From Chondrilla cf. caribensis (Eukaryota; Porifera; Demospongiae; Chondrillida; Chondrillidae): 64,000 nucleotides of DNA. Positions 9,601 to 19,864 of this stretch are shown piece after piece. The notes below the pieces were generated by a model. That model worked only from the letters and a program-made list of their open reading frames with translations, was not told the DNA's origin and ran no database searches. Where the stretch lies: assembly GCA_964020155.1 (NCBI GenBank), contig OZ026552.1, positions 1,187,501-1,251,500 of the forward strand, written 5' to 3'. The translations under genes were made by a program, and so were the position numbers. Every line of letters begins with the position of its first letter. Positions within the stretch are counted from its first letter, which is position 1.

Positions 9601-10365
9601 CTGTGCATTCCACATGTTATTGGTATCATCATCATGACCTACTCCCACATCCATTCATTCACCTACGTATGTACATAGGTCTACCAGGCTCCAGAAGTAC
9701 TGGATGACTCCTCTCCTACTAAAGCTTCTGACGTGTACTCTTTCAGTTAGTGTCAATATCCAGTGCACTTCACCTTGTTCAGCTTGTGTAACCTATCACA
9801 TTACATTGTACTCACCTGACAGATTACAATGTACTGACTGGTTAGAGCTAATTAGTCAGTAACATTCTTGTCATGAATCGTCCATTATATAAATTAATTC
9901 CTTTTAATTTCCTAAATGAATTATTGTGTTATGCAGCTGTGGAATTTGCTTATCCTGCTACCACTTCCTCTCTTCCTTCATGAATATCCTTTAGTAACCA
10001 ATGAATATCAACATCACTATTTGTCTACATGCATCATGCTGTGTTGAATTACCCTGTGAGATCCATCTACATGTGTGTGATATTGTGTTCCCCCTGTTGA
10101 ATCTATCTACAATGCTATGTTTAACTTGTTGTATCTACACAATATTATGTATGTACCCCTCCCACAGGTCTCATAATGTATGAGATAGCTTGTCGCCAGT
10201 TTGTATACATCATCGAAGACGGAAGTGAACAAAACTCATCCAAGTACACCTTCAAGACTATAATGGGTAGCTGACCTGCCTTCCCTGGACACATTCCTTT
10301 GGACTACATTGACATTGCAACCCAAGGGTGGCAGAGGGACCTCATACAGCGGCCATCTTTATCTA
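9489..10365 (+). pseudogene. Degenerate TKL-like kinase C-lobe (module B)
   Basis: Three exon-like pieces splice in frame. 9489-9527 (DAVEDSVGTNLEN) looks like an activation loop. 9679-9745 (VYQAPEVLDDSSPTKASDVY) holds the APE motif and the subdomain IX Asp. 10168-10365 (LIMYEIACRQFVYI..., then GWQRDLIQRPS) holds subdomains X-XI with the terminal Arg. Borders fit GT-AG: TAG|GAT, AAT|GTGAGT, TAG|GTC, A|GTTAGT and ACAG|GTC. A TGA at 10272-10274 interrupts the frame where families have an Arg before PxFP; a C-to-T change of CGA would explain it. The N-lobe and catalytic loop are not present here. The stop is shared with the copy at 56506, so the decay predates their split. Confidence 0.7.
9546..9599. 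repeat. (TG)n microsatellite in kinase intron
   Basis: A pure TG tract between the activation-loop exon and the APE exon of the kinase relic. Confidence 0.98.
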
Positions 10366-10955
10366 ATTATCTATCCTGTTCATTTGACAAATATTTCCTA
10401 ATAATATTGCCCAATTATAACTCGTCTACTTGTTGTATGCATGATATTCATAAGAATATAGGATTATGTAAAATGTAACGCCATCAGGTTATTATATGAT
10501 GTCATGTACATATAGATACACATGCATAAATTAAGCATAATACACATATTTAACATTAATTTGAATAAAATAAATATAATAATAGTTACAATAATTGTAT
10601 ATAATAAACACGCAATATAGTTAATTAATAATAGATTATAATAATAATGAATAATAATGATAAGACAAACATAATGTACATATACATGTACATATAGATA
10701 TAATGTAATATAATACATAATATTGAGTAATGTGCCTTATATTACTATATATTATGCGTATAAACATAAACAATGACAATTATGTCATAAAATAAGTCAT
10801 TATTGTACATAGTGGATTATGTTTCCAATACATAAATTTAAATTTATTGTAATCAGACATAAGTGAAACATGCAATAATACAAAATGTACATTCTACACA
10901 GTGTGCAATTGTTTCAACATAGGAAACTTTTTGTCATATGTACATAAAACATCCC
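10366..10955. other. AT-rich 3' spacer and TRIM B 3' UTR
   Basis: Very AT-rich DNA with no supported coding frame. On the minus strand an AATAAA polyadenylation signal lies at 10843-10848, about 110 bp after the TRIM stop. It is shared with copies C (19752-19757) and G (58023-58028), so it is the likely end of the TRIM transcript. Confidence 0.55.
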
Positions 10956-13286
10956 TCAAAATATAGCTACTTGTTTGTCACCATACAGTGTAACAAGAAG
11001 ATCTCCATTGTGGTCAATTGCTAGACCATAAGGTTGAGAGCCAACTTGAAAACTGTGAATGACCTGTCCTGTTGTATTGAAGATGACAACACGATTGTTA
11101 TCACTGTCAGCAACTAACACATGACCATCAGCAGTGATGAGGATGTCACACGGATACTTGAGTTGTCCTTTACCAAACTCTCTTTGGAATACACCGTCTG
11201 GACTGAATACTTGGACACGATGGTTGTAGTCAGTGACGTACATGTCCCCATCAGGTGAGATGGCTACTGCAGTAGGCCAGTTGAACTGTCCAGGACCACT
11301 ACCTCGTGATCCAATGGTATGTATGAGCTGACCCTCCAGGGTGAAGATGGATATCCTGTGGTTCTCAGTGTCTGCAACATAAACTTGTTTGTTGTTCACT
11401 GTCACTCCCCAGGGATAGGAGAGGTGACCAACACCAATCTGTCTAACAAAGGTTCCATTCATTCTGAACATTTCAATACGATGGTTACAACGATTACAAA
11501 CATACGCGAGCATATCAGCATCTACAGCTATACCACTAGGAGAGTTTAGCTGTCCATTTCCTCTTCCTTGTTGACCAAATGATCTAATGTGCTTCCTCTG
11601 CTCATCAAACACATGGATCTGATGGGCGGTGTGGTCAGCAATGAACGTGTGGCCATTTGGAGCCACTGCAATACCCCAAAGACCACCTGGCTGTTGAGTG
11701 AAGTTGAGATGTCTCTTGTTTGCTCCGAGTACTGCAACATTCTTATTGAGCTTGACTGGTTTTGGCTTTGGTAGGAAGTTCACTTCAAACGGACTACCTC
11801 GAACATCACTCCCGTTCACTGAAATGGACAGATCACATTCTTCTGGGTATGTGATAGGGAAGGATATAGTGTACTGTCCGTTCTCATCATCCACTACCCT
11901 GGCTTTGATGGCCGGACCTGGGATGGGGGACTTGGGCCGAAGAAATGCCTCAACTTTATCACCTCCTCTTGTACATCGAATGTTCTTGCTGTTGAATGTC
12001 TTCAGGGTCAGTGTTATCTGTTCAAATCTGTTTAATCGTACCGTCTCTGGTTTGGGTTCCACTGTACAGTTGACAGGACAGGCTCCGTTGCCTACAACAC
12101 CGAATTCTCTGATTGACTTCAAAAGGACATCTTGGTTGGTGGGGTCAAAGGTCAACACCTGAGACACTGTGCACTCAAACTCTTCCTGACACCATTTTGA
12201 GGTGAGAACAGATTGTTGTGTTTGGGCCAGATCCTTACTAGTTATCACATCGTGACTGCTATCACTGGTGAGGAGAAACTGAAGGGAGGATTGAGCGTTT
12301 GCTGACATCTCCTTTTCTCTCTTAGCAGCTGTGACCTTTGAACTGATGGTACGCTTCTTCTCTTCTGCTGTGGCTATAACCAGTCTACAAAGTTCCTCCT
12401 TCCTCTCATCCACAACCTGATGGATGTTCTGGAAGGCTGTGTTGATATTGTGGAGTGCGGCCTCTTTCATCTCATCCACAGTTCTGATCTGATTCTTGAA
12501 CTCCTTCTCGATTTTCTGGTACTTCCTCTCATAGCAGACGGCAGTCTGATGAGCGATCTTCACAGACTGAGTGTGACGATGGGACACTTTAGGATCAAGA
12601 AACACTGGAACGTGTGAGGATTTGCGGTCTACAGCACATGCTTGACACATGAGTACATTACACTGTTCACAGCAATACTCGAGAATCTTCCCATTGTGTT
12701 GGGGACAGGTACTGGGTGTGGTGCTCTTTGAAGAAAGAGTCTGGATATCCTGAGGGGTTAGGGAGCGCATCTCCTCCAAAGTCTTCACAATGTGGTCTTC
12801 AAATGTATCGACCACTTCATGTCCACCATAGCAACGTTCGCACATAAATTTGGTACAGTCTGTACAGAACATAGTTGAAGGTGAGTCACCACTCTTACAT
12901 CGCTTGTTGCCACAAGGAATGGGGATGTTCTTGGTCACTTTCCGCACAATCTTCATTCCCTCGATATACCGAGCTAGGGGACCGTTTGGTACAGGAACAC
13001 AACGTAGGCTGTCCATTCTACACTCACTCTCCAACATCTTCCTATCGTTACGGTGAGTGGATGTGTCTCCACATTGGGTGCACTTCAGTTGGCCATCTTT
13101 CACTTCCAAATTAGGAAGGCAATCCTTGCACACTGAGTGTAGACAGCACAACAGATAAGGATTGTTCAGTTCTCTCTTGCAGTGACCACATGTCACATCA
13201 GGTTCAACGATGACTGGTTCTTGTTCTACTTGGCGTGACGACTTGTGCTGTGATGGCTGATTAGGTGGAACTGGACCTTCAGCCAT
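10956..13286 (-). CDS. TRIM-NHL E3 ubiquitin ligase, copy B (776 aa)
   Basis: A single-exon CDS with the TRIM2/TRIM3/TRIM71-type domain order. RING is at residues 33-72 (C33, C36, C48, H50, C53, C56, C69, C72). B-box 1 is about 125-165 and B-box 2 about 194-238. The coiled coil is about 245-335, the filamin-type Ig repeat about 403-506 (ends RGSPFEVNF), and six NHL blades about 531-776. RING proteins of this class transfer ubiquitin. NHL propellers in the family bind RNA or protein; the ligand here is unknown. There is no signal peptide, so it is cytoplasmic. The start is the MAEG methionine, 13 nt after a splice acceptor, in AGTAAAATGG context. All zinc ligands are present and the frame is clean, unlike its Cep57/kinase neighbour upstream. 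Blade loops differ from its paralogues (NSPSG, DHTAHQ, NRCNHR). Confidence 0.95.
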   Translation of the reverse strand: MAEGPVPPNQPSQHKSSRQVEQEPVIVEPDVTCGHCKRELNNPYLLCCLHSVCKDCLPNLEVKDGQLKCTQCGDTSTHRNDRKMLESECRMDSLRCVPVPNGPLARYIEGMKIVRKVTKNIPIPCGNKRCKSGDSPSTMFCTDCTKFMCERCYGGHEVVDTFEDHIVKTLEEMRSLTPQDIQTLSSKSTTPSTCPQHNGKILEYCCEQCNVLMCQACAVDRKSSHVPVFLDPKVSHRHTQSVKIAHQTAVCYERKYQKIEKEFKNQIRTVDEMKEAALHNINTAFQNIHQVVDERKEELCRLVIATAEEKKRTISSKVTAAKREKEMSANAQSSLQFLLTSDSSHDVITSKDLAQTQQSVLTSKWCQEEFECTVSQVLTFDPTNQDVLLKSIREFGVVGNGACPVNCTVEPKPETVRLNRFEQITLTLKTFNSKNIRCTRGGDKVEAFLRPKSPIPGPAIKARVVDDENGQYTISFPITYPEECDLSISVNGSDVRGSPFEVNFLPKPKPVKLNKNVAVLGANKRHLNFTQQPGGLWGIAVAPNGHTFIADHTAHQIHVFDEQRKHIRSFGQQGRGNGQLNSPSGIAVDADMLAYVCNRCNHRIEMFRMNGTFVRQIGVGHLSYPWGVTVNNKQVYVADTENHRISIFTLEGQLIHTIGSRGSGPGQFNWPTAVAISPDGDMYVTDYNHRVQVFSPDGVFQREFGKGQLKYPCDILITADGHVLVADSDNNRVVIFNTTGQVIHSFQVGSQPYGLAIDHNGDLLVTLYGDKQVAIF

Positions 13287-13298
13287 TTTACTCTCTGT

Positions 13299-14260
13299 AC
13301 TTTAAGGAAAATAAGGTGAGGCGTTTCAATTGAGAGAGAGCAGAATCAATATTAACTACAGAAATAATCACAGCTTCATCTAAATGGGATGGTTGACCAT
13401 AAGTAATCTGGGTACACTATGCAACAACAATAACTACTTTTTCCGATATAAACACAAGTGATTGTAGACCCCAAAGAGCCCAGCCAACCCCACATTCATC
13501 ATAAAATACCTACTATCAGTATTACAGTGTACAGCTATACAATCCTCATGTTACTCATAGGAGTGATAGTAACAAGATATTGAACCATAGACCTTAGATA
13601 CCTATATAGAGTCTATGATAATTGAACCAACTGAAGTGTGCTGACTGACTCATAAAGTTGTATTGCACGGATTATGTAGTACGTGTAGTGTATGGTTGTA
13701 ATGGTCAGACTACACTGGGAAAATGATGTTATTAGCTAGCTCATTCCATAGTCAAAGATACTTATCTATAGGTCATTATCAGCCTAGATTGTAGACCCTA
13801 ATGCGAATCAGCCTACTTATACAATTGTTTATAATGCACGAAGTGTAGCTAGCTATGTGTACACTAACTGATTTATGCCCAGCAATAGCATATTCTAACA
13901 GGCAGGGGAAGAGTTATAGTGATAATTTCTCCACGAATAGTGAACGTACACAAAATATTAACTGATCGTGAGTCCCATGCATAGCTATAGCTAGGTACAG
14001 AGACGTGCAAGATATCGGAATGTAGTGGATACCGTCATTTTGAACAAAACCAACTACTGTTCCATGGTAAACGTACCTTACGAACGATTGAGTAAGCTTC
14101 TTGCAAAAATGAAATAGAATTTAGACTTGAAAATTTGTGAACGATCGAAACTTTCTACGAAATGAAAGGGCGTTCCGCAAACGAACTCGTGACTTCTCTG
14201 ATCACGTGACACAGCTCTCCGTCCTGCCCCCTCTAACGATCAGTAAATCCTCAAATAAAA
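13299..14260 (-). promoter_or_regulatory. 5' UTR intron and promoter of TRIM copy B
   Basis: The coding exon starts at 13299 and the donor TAAG|GTACGT has its exon end at 14077. The intron copy of the CxxC frame is broken here by an insertion-like change near 13580-13640 (ATAGACCTTAGATACC). Beyond the donor the conserved GATCACGTGAC is at 14200-14210, followed by TCCTGCCCCC. This is the most diverged promoter of the set and its TATA box is altered to CAGTAAATCC. Confidence 0.6.
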
Positions 14261-14397
14261 TTCCCAACGACTATGAATGTAATTTACATGATGTAATGTA
14301 GATGTAATCAGCAGTGAAGTTCTTTTATATTTCCACTTCAGTTTCATCTGGAGGAAGAAGAGGATGCGGTTTAAGAGTGAATTGAACAGAGCATCTA

Positions 14398-14476
14398 CTC
14401 ACACACATACGTACACATAAACACATGAATACACACACGCACGTATGCACACACACACACACACACACGCACGTAT

Positions 14477-14520
<44 letters not shown>
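14398..14520. repeat. Interrupted (CA)n microsatellite, module C
   Basis: CA runs interrupted by ACGTATGC words, in the same position relative to the octamer block (14272-14370) as in the other modules. Confidence 0.95.
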
Positions 14521-15055
14521 TTTTTATAAATATACATAAATATACACAATGTCATGTATACTAGCTCAAACACACAGCAAGTACAACCAAGTAGTATCCT
14601 AAGTACACACATACCTACTGACGTACATATGTACATATGCAAACAAACATATACATACACATTGTACATGTGTACAAGAAGCCCAAGTTAGGACTCCCTA
14701 TTCAATCTGGGGAGATCAAACACCCAGTAGGTTATCATAGAGTACCGAGATACACATTCACATGAACGGAATACACAGACTGACCCTTCTGACTAGATCT
14801 GGACAGATGTTGAGGGAGTGAACCAATCCTCTCAGGTGAATGACCATGTCCATGATATGGTAGACTATCCTTCAAAACTTTCAACTGATGGTGGGAGTGT
14901 CAGAAATGGGCGTGTACCCTATAGAATGTGAGTGACACTCAGTCCAATTCGATACCTGCCAGACTATCACATGTACAAACCAGCAATAGGTAGTGATAGC
15001 ATCAACCAGCACAGACCCTCTATACCACATACACTGGGAGTGTACACAGAGTATC
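14521..15055. other. Spacer with a module-specific 200-bp segment
   Basis: Bases 14755-14960 have no counterpart in the other modules. They read on the plus strand as DVEGVNQSSQVNDHVHDMVD and continue open to a possible GTGAGT donor at 14928. A TAG|ATC acceptor-like site precedes them. It could be an exon retained only here, or chance. The rest is the usual post-microsatellite spacer. Confidence 0.3.
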
Positions 15056-15565
15056 TATGTTATACACTACATGTACAAACTATACTTGACATACACACTC
15101 ACTGTGCTTGAGGTGAACACGTGGTGATTAACAGAAGAAAACCTGTCAAGGAGGATCATGTGCAGTACAGCTACCATGCATAGGTTTCTCCTACAATGTT
15201 CACTTCAGATCAGATGTGATGTTGTCTTGCTATGATGTGCTGGTTGAATACAACAAGTGCTTCCTGTCTCCATACATACAGAACTTGACAACCTTGTTGT
15301 TTCTGAGAAATGTACAATTCTTGAATTTGAATGAGGAGGTGTGACCAGTAGGAAGCTTCCACCAGTGCAACAAGTCCTACACACAATAAATAAGTACAAT
15401 GACACTCACTTGATGTGCCACAATTGGCTCAGGGAAATTAAAGTCAACTTTCCATTTATCATATCACAATATCCAATTTGACCTCTCTACTGTGTATACT
15501 ACCACCATGCTAATGAACCTGTGGCAGGAGTTTGATGCAGATCAAGTAGTTTTGCATGTTTAGGG
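15056..15565 (+). other. Conserved block of unknown coding potential, copy C
   Basis: Matches 24180-24808, 36290-36832 and 62930-63487. Here the central frame (YDVLVEYNKCFLSPYIQ) has a 1-nt loss at about 15283 and a stop (GAATGAGGAG) near 15330, and the C-terminal MNLWQEF frame is altered (TTTGATGCAGATC, then TAG). It is a degraded copy. I do not recognise the family. Confidence 0.45.
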
Positions 15566-16335
15566 GTGAAAATAATAATAGTAACTGTACATATACATGA
15601 AATATATAAATATATGTAGGATACTACATACAGCCTCCAATGATTTCCTGGATTTTAAAAGGGAAATTTGTTTCTAACAGAAATTACATCTATACATTGA
15701 GTCCACATATACAGTAGATCCTATGAGGACACTCATACACTGGATTCATATCACATCATCATCACACCAAACTCACCTCTTGGGTCAAATGAGACATCTC
15801 ATAGATTTTGACATAGCATGGTCTGGACACAGTCAGTACTACTGGTCAGTTGACTGGGACACTATCAAAACTACTCCACAACTGAGTTATTGTCGAGTTC
15901 ACCAATTCAACGTTGTTCACGTTCCACAATTATCTTTGTTTGGTTGCATGATAGGAGAGGAGTCGATTAAGAAACGCTTGAATGTGACTACGAATAAATC
16001 AGTAGCTGCAATGCACGGTTAGCCGGTAAGCTGGATGTGAACCGCGTGTTCTGGGAAAATTCTGCGAAACGCACAAAATCTAAAACAATTTTCGTTCTTT
16101 TTACCTGATCCCAATTTTCTGCTAAACTCTTCTCTTCATGCCATTCTCTCCCGATACGGTGTCCCCTGTCCACGAAGGACGTCTCCCGTGCGTGTTCTGT
16201 GGTAGTCGTCAGTCATTTTGGCCAAAATAGGAAACCCTTTAATTTGGGACAGGAGGCGTAACCAGTGGAAAAGTAACGATGTATACAATAGCTAATCTGC
16301 TTTATAAAGAGCTCATCGTCATGCAGTGTTCGGGT
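15566..16335. other. Spacer with HLIDxDIAWSGHSQYYW stretch and MTDDY exon
   Basis: At 15793-15865 the plus strand has the stretch conserved in modules C, D, E and F. On the minus strand it ends at a consensus donor (AAGAG|GTGAGT), so it may be a minus-strand exon. The minus-strand MTDDY frame starts at 16217 and stays open to 15988 (MTDDYHRTHARETSF..., IGREWHEEKSLAEN). It has one extra two-codon repeat compared with the other copies. Confidence 0.4.
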
Positions 16336-16338
16336 TCC

Positions 16339-17801
16339 ATGGACGAGTTGCTTGCTGGTCTTGTTTAGTGAGTTTCATTGTGAAGATCTCCTCCAATCCT
16401 CGCAAACGCACATCTTCACATTCAGTTCAAGTAGAATGTACCTATAGTAGATTATTTCTTAGAGTAGCTAGATTTATTGCTGTCTCCGTACGTTCCCATG
16501 GTAAATCATCTATTGTATGTTTCTCGTGAGGTCTACTATGCAGTTATAGTGAGAATGATTGGTGCATTCAAATCTGTACCTGCTGTGTGACAGTGTGCAC
16601 TGTATGTATAAAACCCCACCTCCACCCCTCCATAAGGTCACGATGTGTGCTTTGAATTCCAGAACCTGAGAGTCTTTAGGGGGTTCCTATGAACACAGCA
16701 CCCCCTACCTATAGGATTGCTGTGTATGCACTGTTCTGTTAGGTACATATACGTACATTGCATGTATGCATATTGTGGTCTATTTTATGCAGTACAGAAC
16801 ATGTACATTGTATGTATGTGTGTGCCGTGGTCAACTGTGTACACACTGTACAATGTTGTACGTATGTATCCCCAATGCCTATCTGCCCCCTCAGAATGGA
16901 CCTGCCTCAGTACACACTAGCTCCTCTAAGGGTGAGGAATCTCAACATCAACTCATTGTAAGGTGAGAGGTATAGGGTCAGCCAGTGGCTGTAAGCAGTG
17001 TACATACACAATGCGGACACATGCACTGTTGTCTCTTTTCTGGATGTGAACCATATGCTCACATGTTGGTATCCCTGCGTATGTATCATATGGACCCTGG
17101 GGAGCTTTTGTGACTGCCCACAAAAGACATGTTGTTGGTCACCACTAGTTCTGTACTACCTCCAGGAGGGTGTACATGTATCAGTATTTGTGCTATGGCA
17201 ATATATGGATACCGGAGTGACCTTGGTGACCAGCAATAAAATTTGATCTTATTGCTGGTCACCACCAAATTTGTGTGGTTAATTTGGATATGAAAACTGA
17301 CTAGCCCATGATGACCAGCACTAAACATAAAATTTCTAGGCCAGTCACCAAAAGGTCTATGTATAGCACCTCCATTCGAATATACGTACATACAAAGGTG
17401 CATGTACTAAGTATGTGAAGTATGTATTCACATAAATTTTAGATGTGAATACATATACTTCACATACTGAAATTGGTACTCTAGTCACTGTTGACTGTTT
17501 TGATCTCTAGGGGACTGAGACAATACACATTAATATCATGTGCCCACACGTACATATTGTATGTACCTACTTATCTAAGAATATATGCACAGTGTGCAGT
17601 ATGTAAACACGTATATTTATGTACCTGCATGCATGGCCTATTATGTACAATCTAACTTATTAATGTACAATTACATATACCGGTAATATTATGTACACAC
17701 ATCTGTTGCAGTCCTGTGATGGTCCTAGTGCATCTGGAAAGGCTAAACCTGGAGTGCACTATAGGCTGAATGCAAGGGACATCCCCTTCATCTTGGGAAC
17801 T
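16339..17801 (+). pseudogene. Cep57-like gene, 5' exons only (module C)
   Basis: MDELLAGLV exon candidate at 16339 with GTGAGT donor, the exon-like GTTCCTATGAACACAG block at about 16684, exon 16895-16962 (NGPASVHTSSSKGEESQHQL) and exon 17712-17801 (SCDGPSASGKAKPGVHYRLN, then DIPFILGT). The two exons encoding the Cep57 microtubule-binding region are missing, and a minisatellite plus a kinase exon take their place. The DIPFILGT end should join STTNSH in phase 0 as it does at 27600/27935. Confidence 0.75.
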
Positions 17802-18169
17802 GTGAGGAAACTTTTTGATCAGAGTAACATATCATGTACATGCATCGATAAATACACATGCACGTACATGAATTGATAGTTACATATGTACATATGGATG
17901 CTACATATGAATGTGTATAATACGTGTACGTATAAGAACATATGTACAATTGTATGCAGTGTGTCTGCAAGTGTAACCTACATAATATTATGTATGTTCT
18001 TATGTACATGTTTACCTGTGAATGACCCATGTTTGCACACACTTGAGTGAGAAACCTCAATGAACTCAACATGTAAGTACAGTACATGTACATATGCTCC
18101 TCATATTGATTGTTCTTGTACACATGTACGGTACTCATATTATTATGTACGATTGTTCCAGTGATTAAT

Positions 18170-18690
18170 CCAGTGTGTACCTGTGTTCTTGTGTACTACT
18201 ATCCAGTGTGTACCTGTGTTCTTGTGTGCTACTATCCAGTGTGTACCTGTGTTCTTGTGTACTACTATCCAGTGTGTACCTGTGTTCTTGTGTACTACTA
18301 TCCAGTGTGTACCTGTGTTCTTGTGTACTACTATCCAGTGTGTACCTGTGTTCTTGTGTACTACTATCCAGTGTGTACCTGAGTTCTTGTGTACTACTAT
18401 CCAGTGTGTACCTGTGTTCTTGTGTACTACTATCCAGTGTGTACCTGTGTTCTTGTGTACTACTATCCAGTGTGTACCTGTGTTCTTGTGTACTACTATC
18501 TAGTGTGTACCTGTGTTCTTGTGTACTACTATCCAGTGTGTACCTGTGTTCTTGTGTACTACTATCCAGTGTGTACCTGTGTTCTTGTGTACAACTATCC
18601 AGTGTGTACCTGTGTTCTTGTGTACTACTATCCAGTGTGTACCTGTGTTCTTGTGTACTACTATCCAGTGTGTACCTGTGTTCTTGTGTT
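18170..18690. repeat. 33-bp minisatellite, about 16 copies
   Basis: Tandem units of 33 bp that begin CCAGTGTGTACCTGTGTTCT and end TACTACTAT, with only scattered substitutions (GAGTTC, TATCTAG, TACAACTAT). Because 33 is a multiple of three, all plus frames stay open and make false Cys/Val/Tyr-rich proteins. The last partial unit runs into TTCACAG, the acceptor of the kinase exon at 18696. The high identity of units indicates recent expansion. Confidence 0.97.
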
Positions 18691-18695
18691 CACAG

Positions 18696-18812
18696 GCATT
18701 GGATGTTGCCTGTGGACTGTGTTATGTACACAACAATGGACTTATTTACCAGCACCTACTGCCAACAAACATCTTACTATCATAAAATCTCAGAGCTAAA
18801 CTCTCAGTTGAG
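18696..18812 (+). pseudogene. Kinase catalytic-loop exon, degenerate (module C)
   Basis: An exon-like piece between TTCACAG and GAG|GTACGT. It encodes ALDVACGLCYVHNNG and LIYQHLLPTNILLS, which match kinase subdomain VIb (usually HRDLKPxNILL). The catalytic HRD is YQH and the Lys is Leu, so catalysis would be lost. A TAA at 18783-18785 follows, where relatives have one residue before NLRAKLS-DFG. After the stop NLRAKLS is still readable, then V replaces the expected DFG Asp. It is a broken copy of the same gene as 9489-10365. Confidence 0.7.
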
Positions 18813-19864
18813 GTACGTACGGACATACGGTAGAACACACCAATCACAAACCCACTGTACATACATTATATGTGCTATGTGAACTGTGTGAAGTGTTAGT
18901 TCACTGTACCAATGTTATGTCAGTCACACTGGGAGTCAGTGGTGGATGTAAAGAGGAAGTTAAGTTATTGTATCATGAATACTACTAACAGGGTAGGTAC
19001 AGTATGTACGTACCTCGTATACAGTAGTATACACACGTATGTGCAGTATGGATGTACAAGGCTTGAAGTATATGTAGATGTTTTAGTTTGGGGTATAAAA
19101 CTTTACTTGCACAACAAACAGTGAATAACAACACCCACTCATCTTACCCCCACCCATGCACCTGACTCCAAACTGGAGTGAACTCATGGACAGTGAATTC
19201 TCATTAAATGCCATATTATTATTTTGTCAACAAGTATTGTGGATTAATGGATTTGATGGATAAGTGGAATGTTAATTAGTACTTGTCTACTCTATTTTGT
19301 ACTGGAAATTGTGGTGGTAATAAGGTTTGGTGGACAGTGCACACAACCAACTGCTGGTGATTGTAACCTGATTGTCATGTGAGTGTACCATCCACACACA
19401 CCAGAGCTACTAGTGCTCCCACTTCTCTCCCTCTCCAATGACAGGGGTTTGTAGTGGACTGCATGGACCACCCTCATACACCACATGGGAATGTGAGTGA
19501 AGTTCCCCCTAGCTATGGGTGGGACGTCCTTGCTGTTTACATTGGCTTGTGTGTGTGTCTGCATCTGTGCCCTTGTGTCTTTGTATCCGTGTGCGTGTTT
19601 GTGTTGGTGTGTGTGTGTCCACACATTTATGTTTGTGTTTGTGTGTGTCCAAGTATTACTATAATATTATTATACTACCAGTAAAAATGAAATGTATGTC
19701 ATAAAATTAGTCATTCTTGTACATTGTAGATTATAATTCCAATACATAAAGTTTATTATAATCAGACATAAGTGAAACATGTAATAATACAAAATGTACA
19801 TTCTACACAGTGTGCAATTAATTGTTTCAACAATGGAAACTTTCTCATCATACATAAAAAACCC
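18813..19864. other. Spacer after kinase exon and TRIM C 3' UTR
   Basis: There are two weak exon-like stretches on the plus strand, about 18926-18990 (ends ACAGG|GTAGGT) and 19447-19492 (GFVVDCMDHPHTPHGN, ACAG acceptor, GTGAGT donor). They may belong to the kinase gene but I cannot assign them. A TG-rich tract is at 19545-19650. The TRIM C polyadenylation signal (minus AATAAA) is at 19752-19757. Confidence 0.35.

Noticed and set aside
14325..14669. 114-residue minus-strand frame
   Set aside because: Mostly CA-tract translation; only the short MKLK-like part is conserved, and in this copy it is altered.
18175..18882. 235-residue Cys/Val/Tyr-rich protein on the plus strand
   Set aside because: It is the translation of a 33-bp minisatellite, and all three frames are equally open.
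19340..19684. CRISPR-like or satellite array in TG-rich 19545-19650
   Set aside because: No regular repeat-spacer structure; it is a degenerate TG tract.
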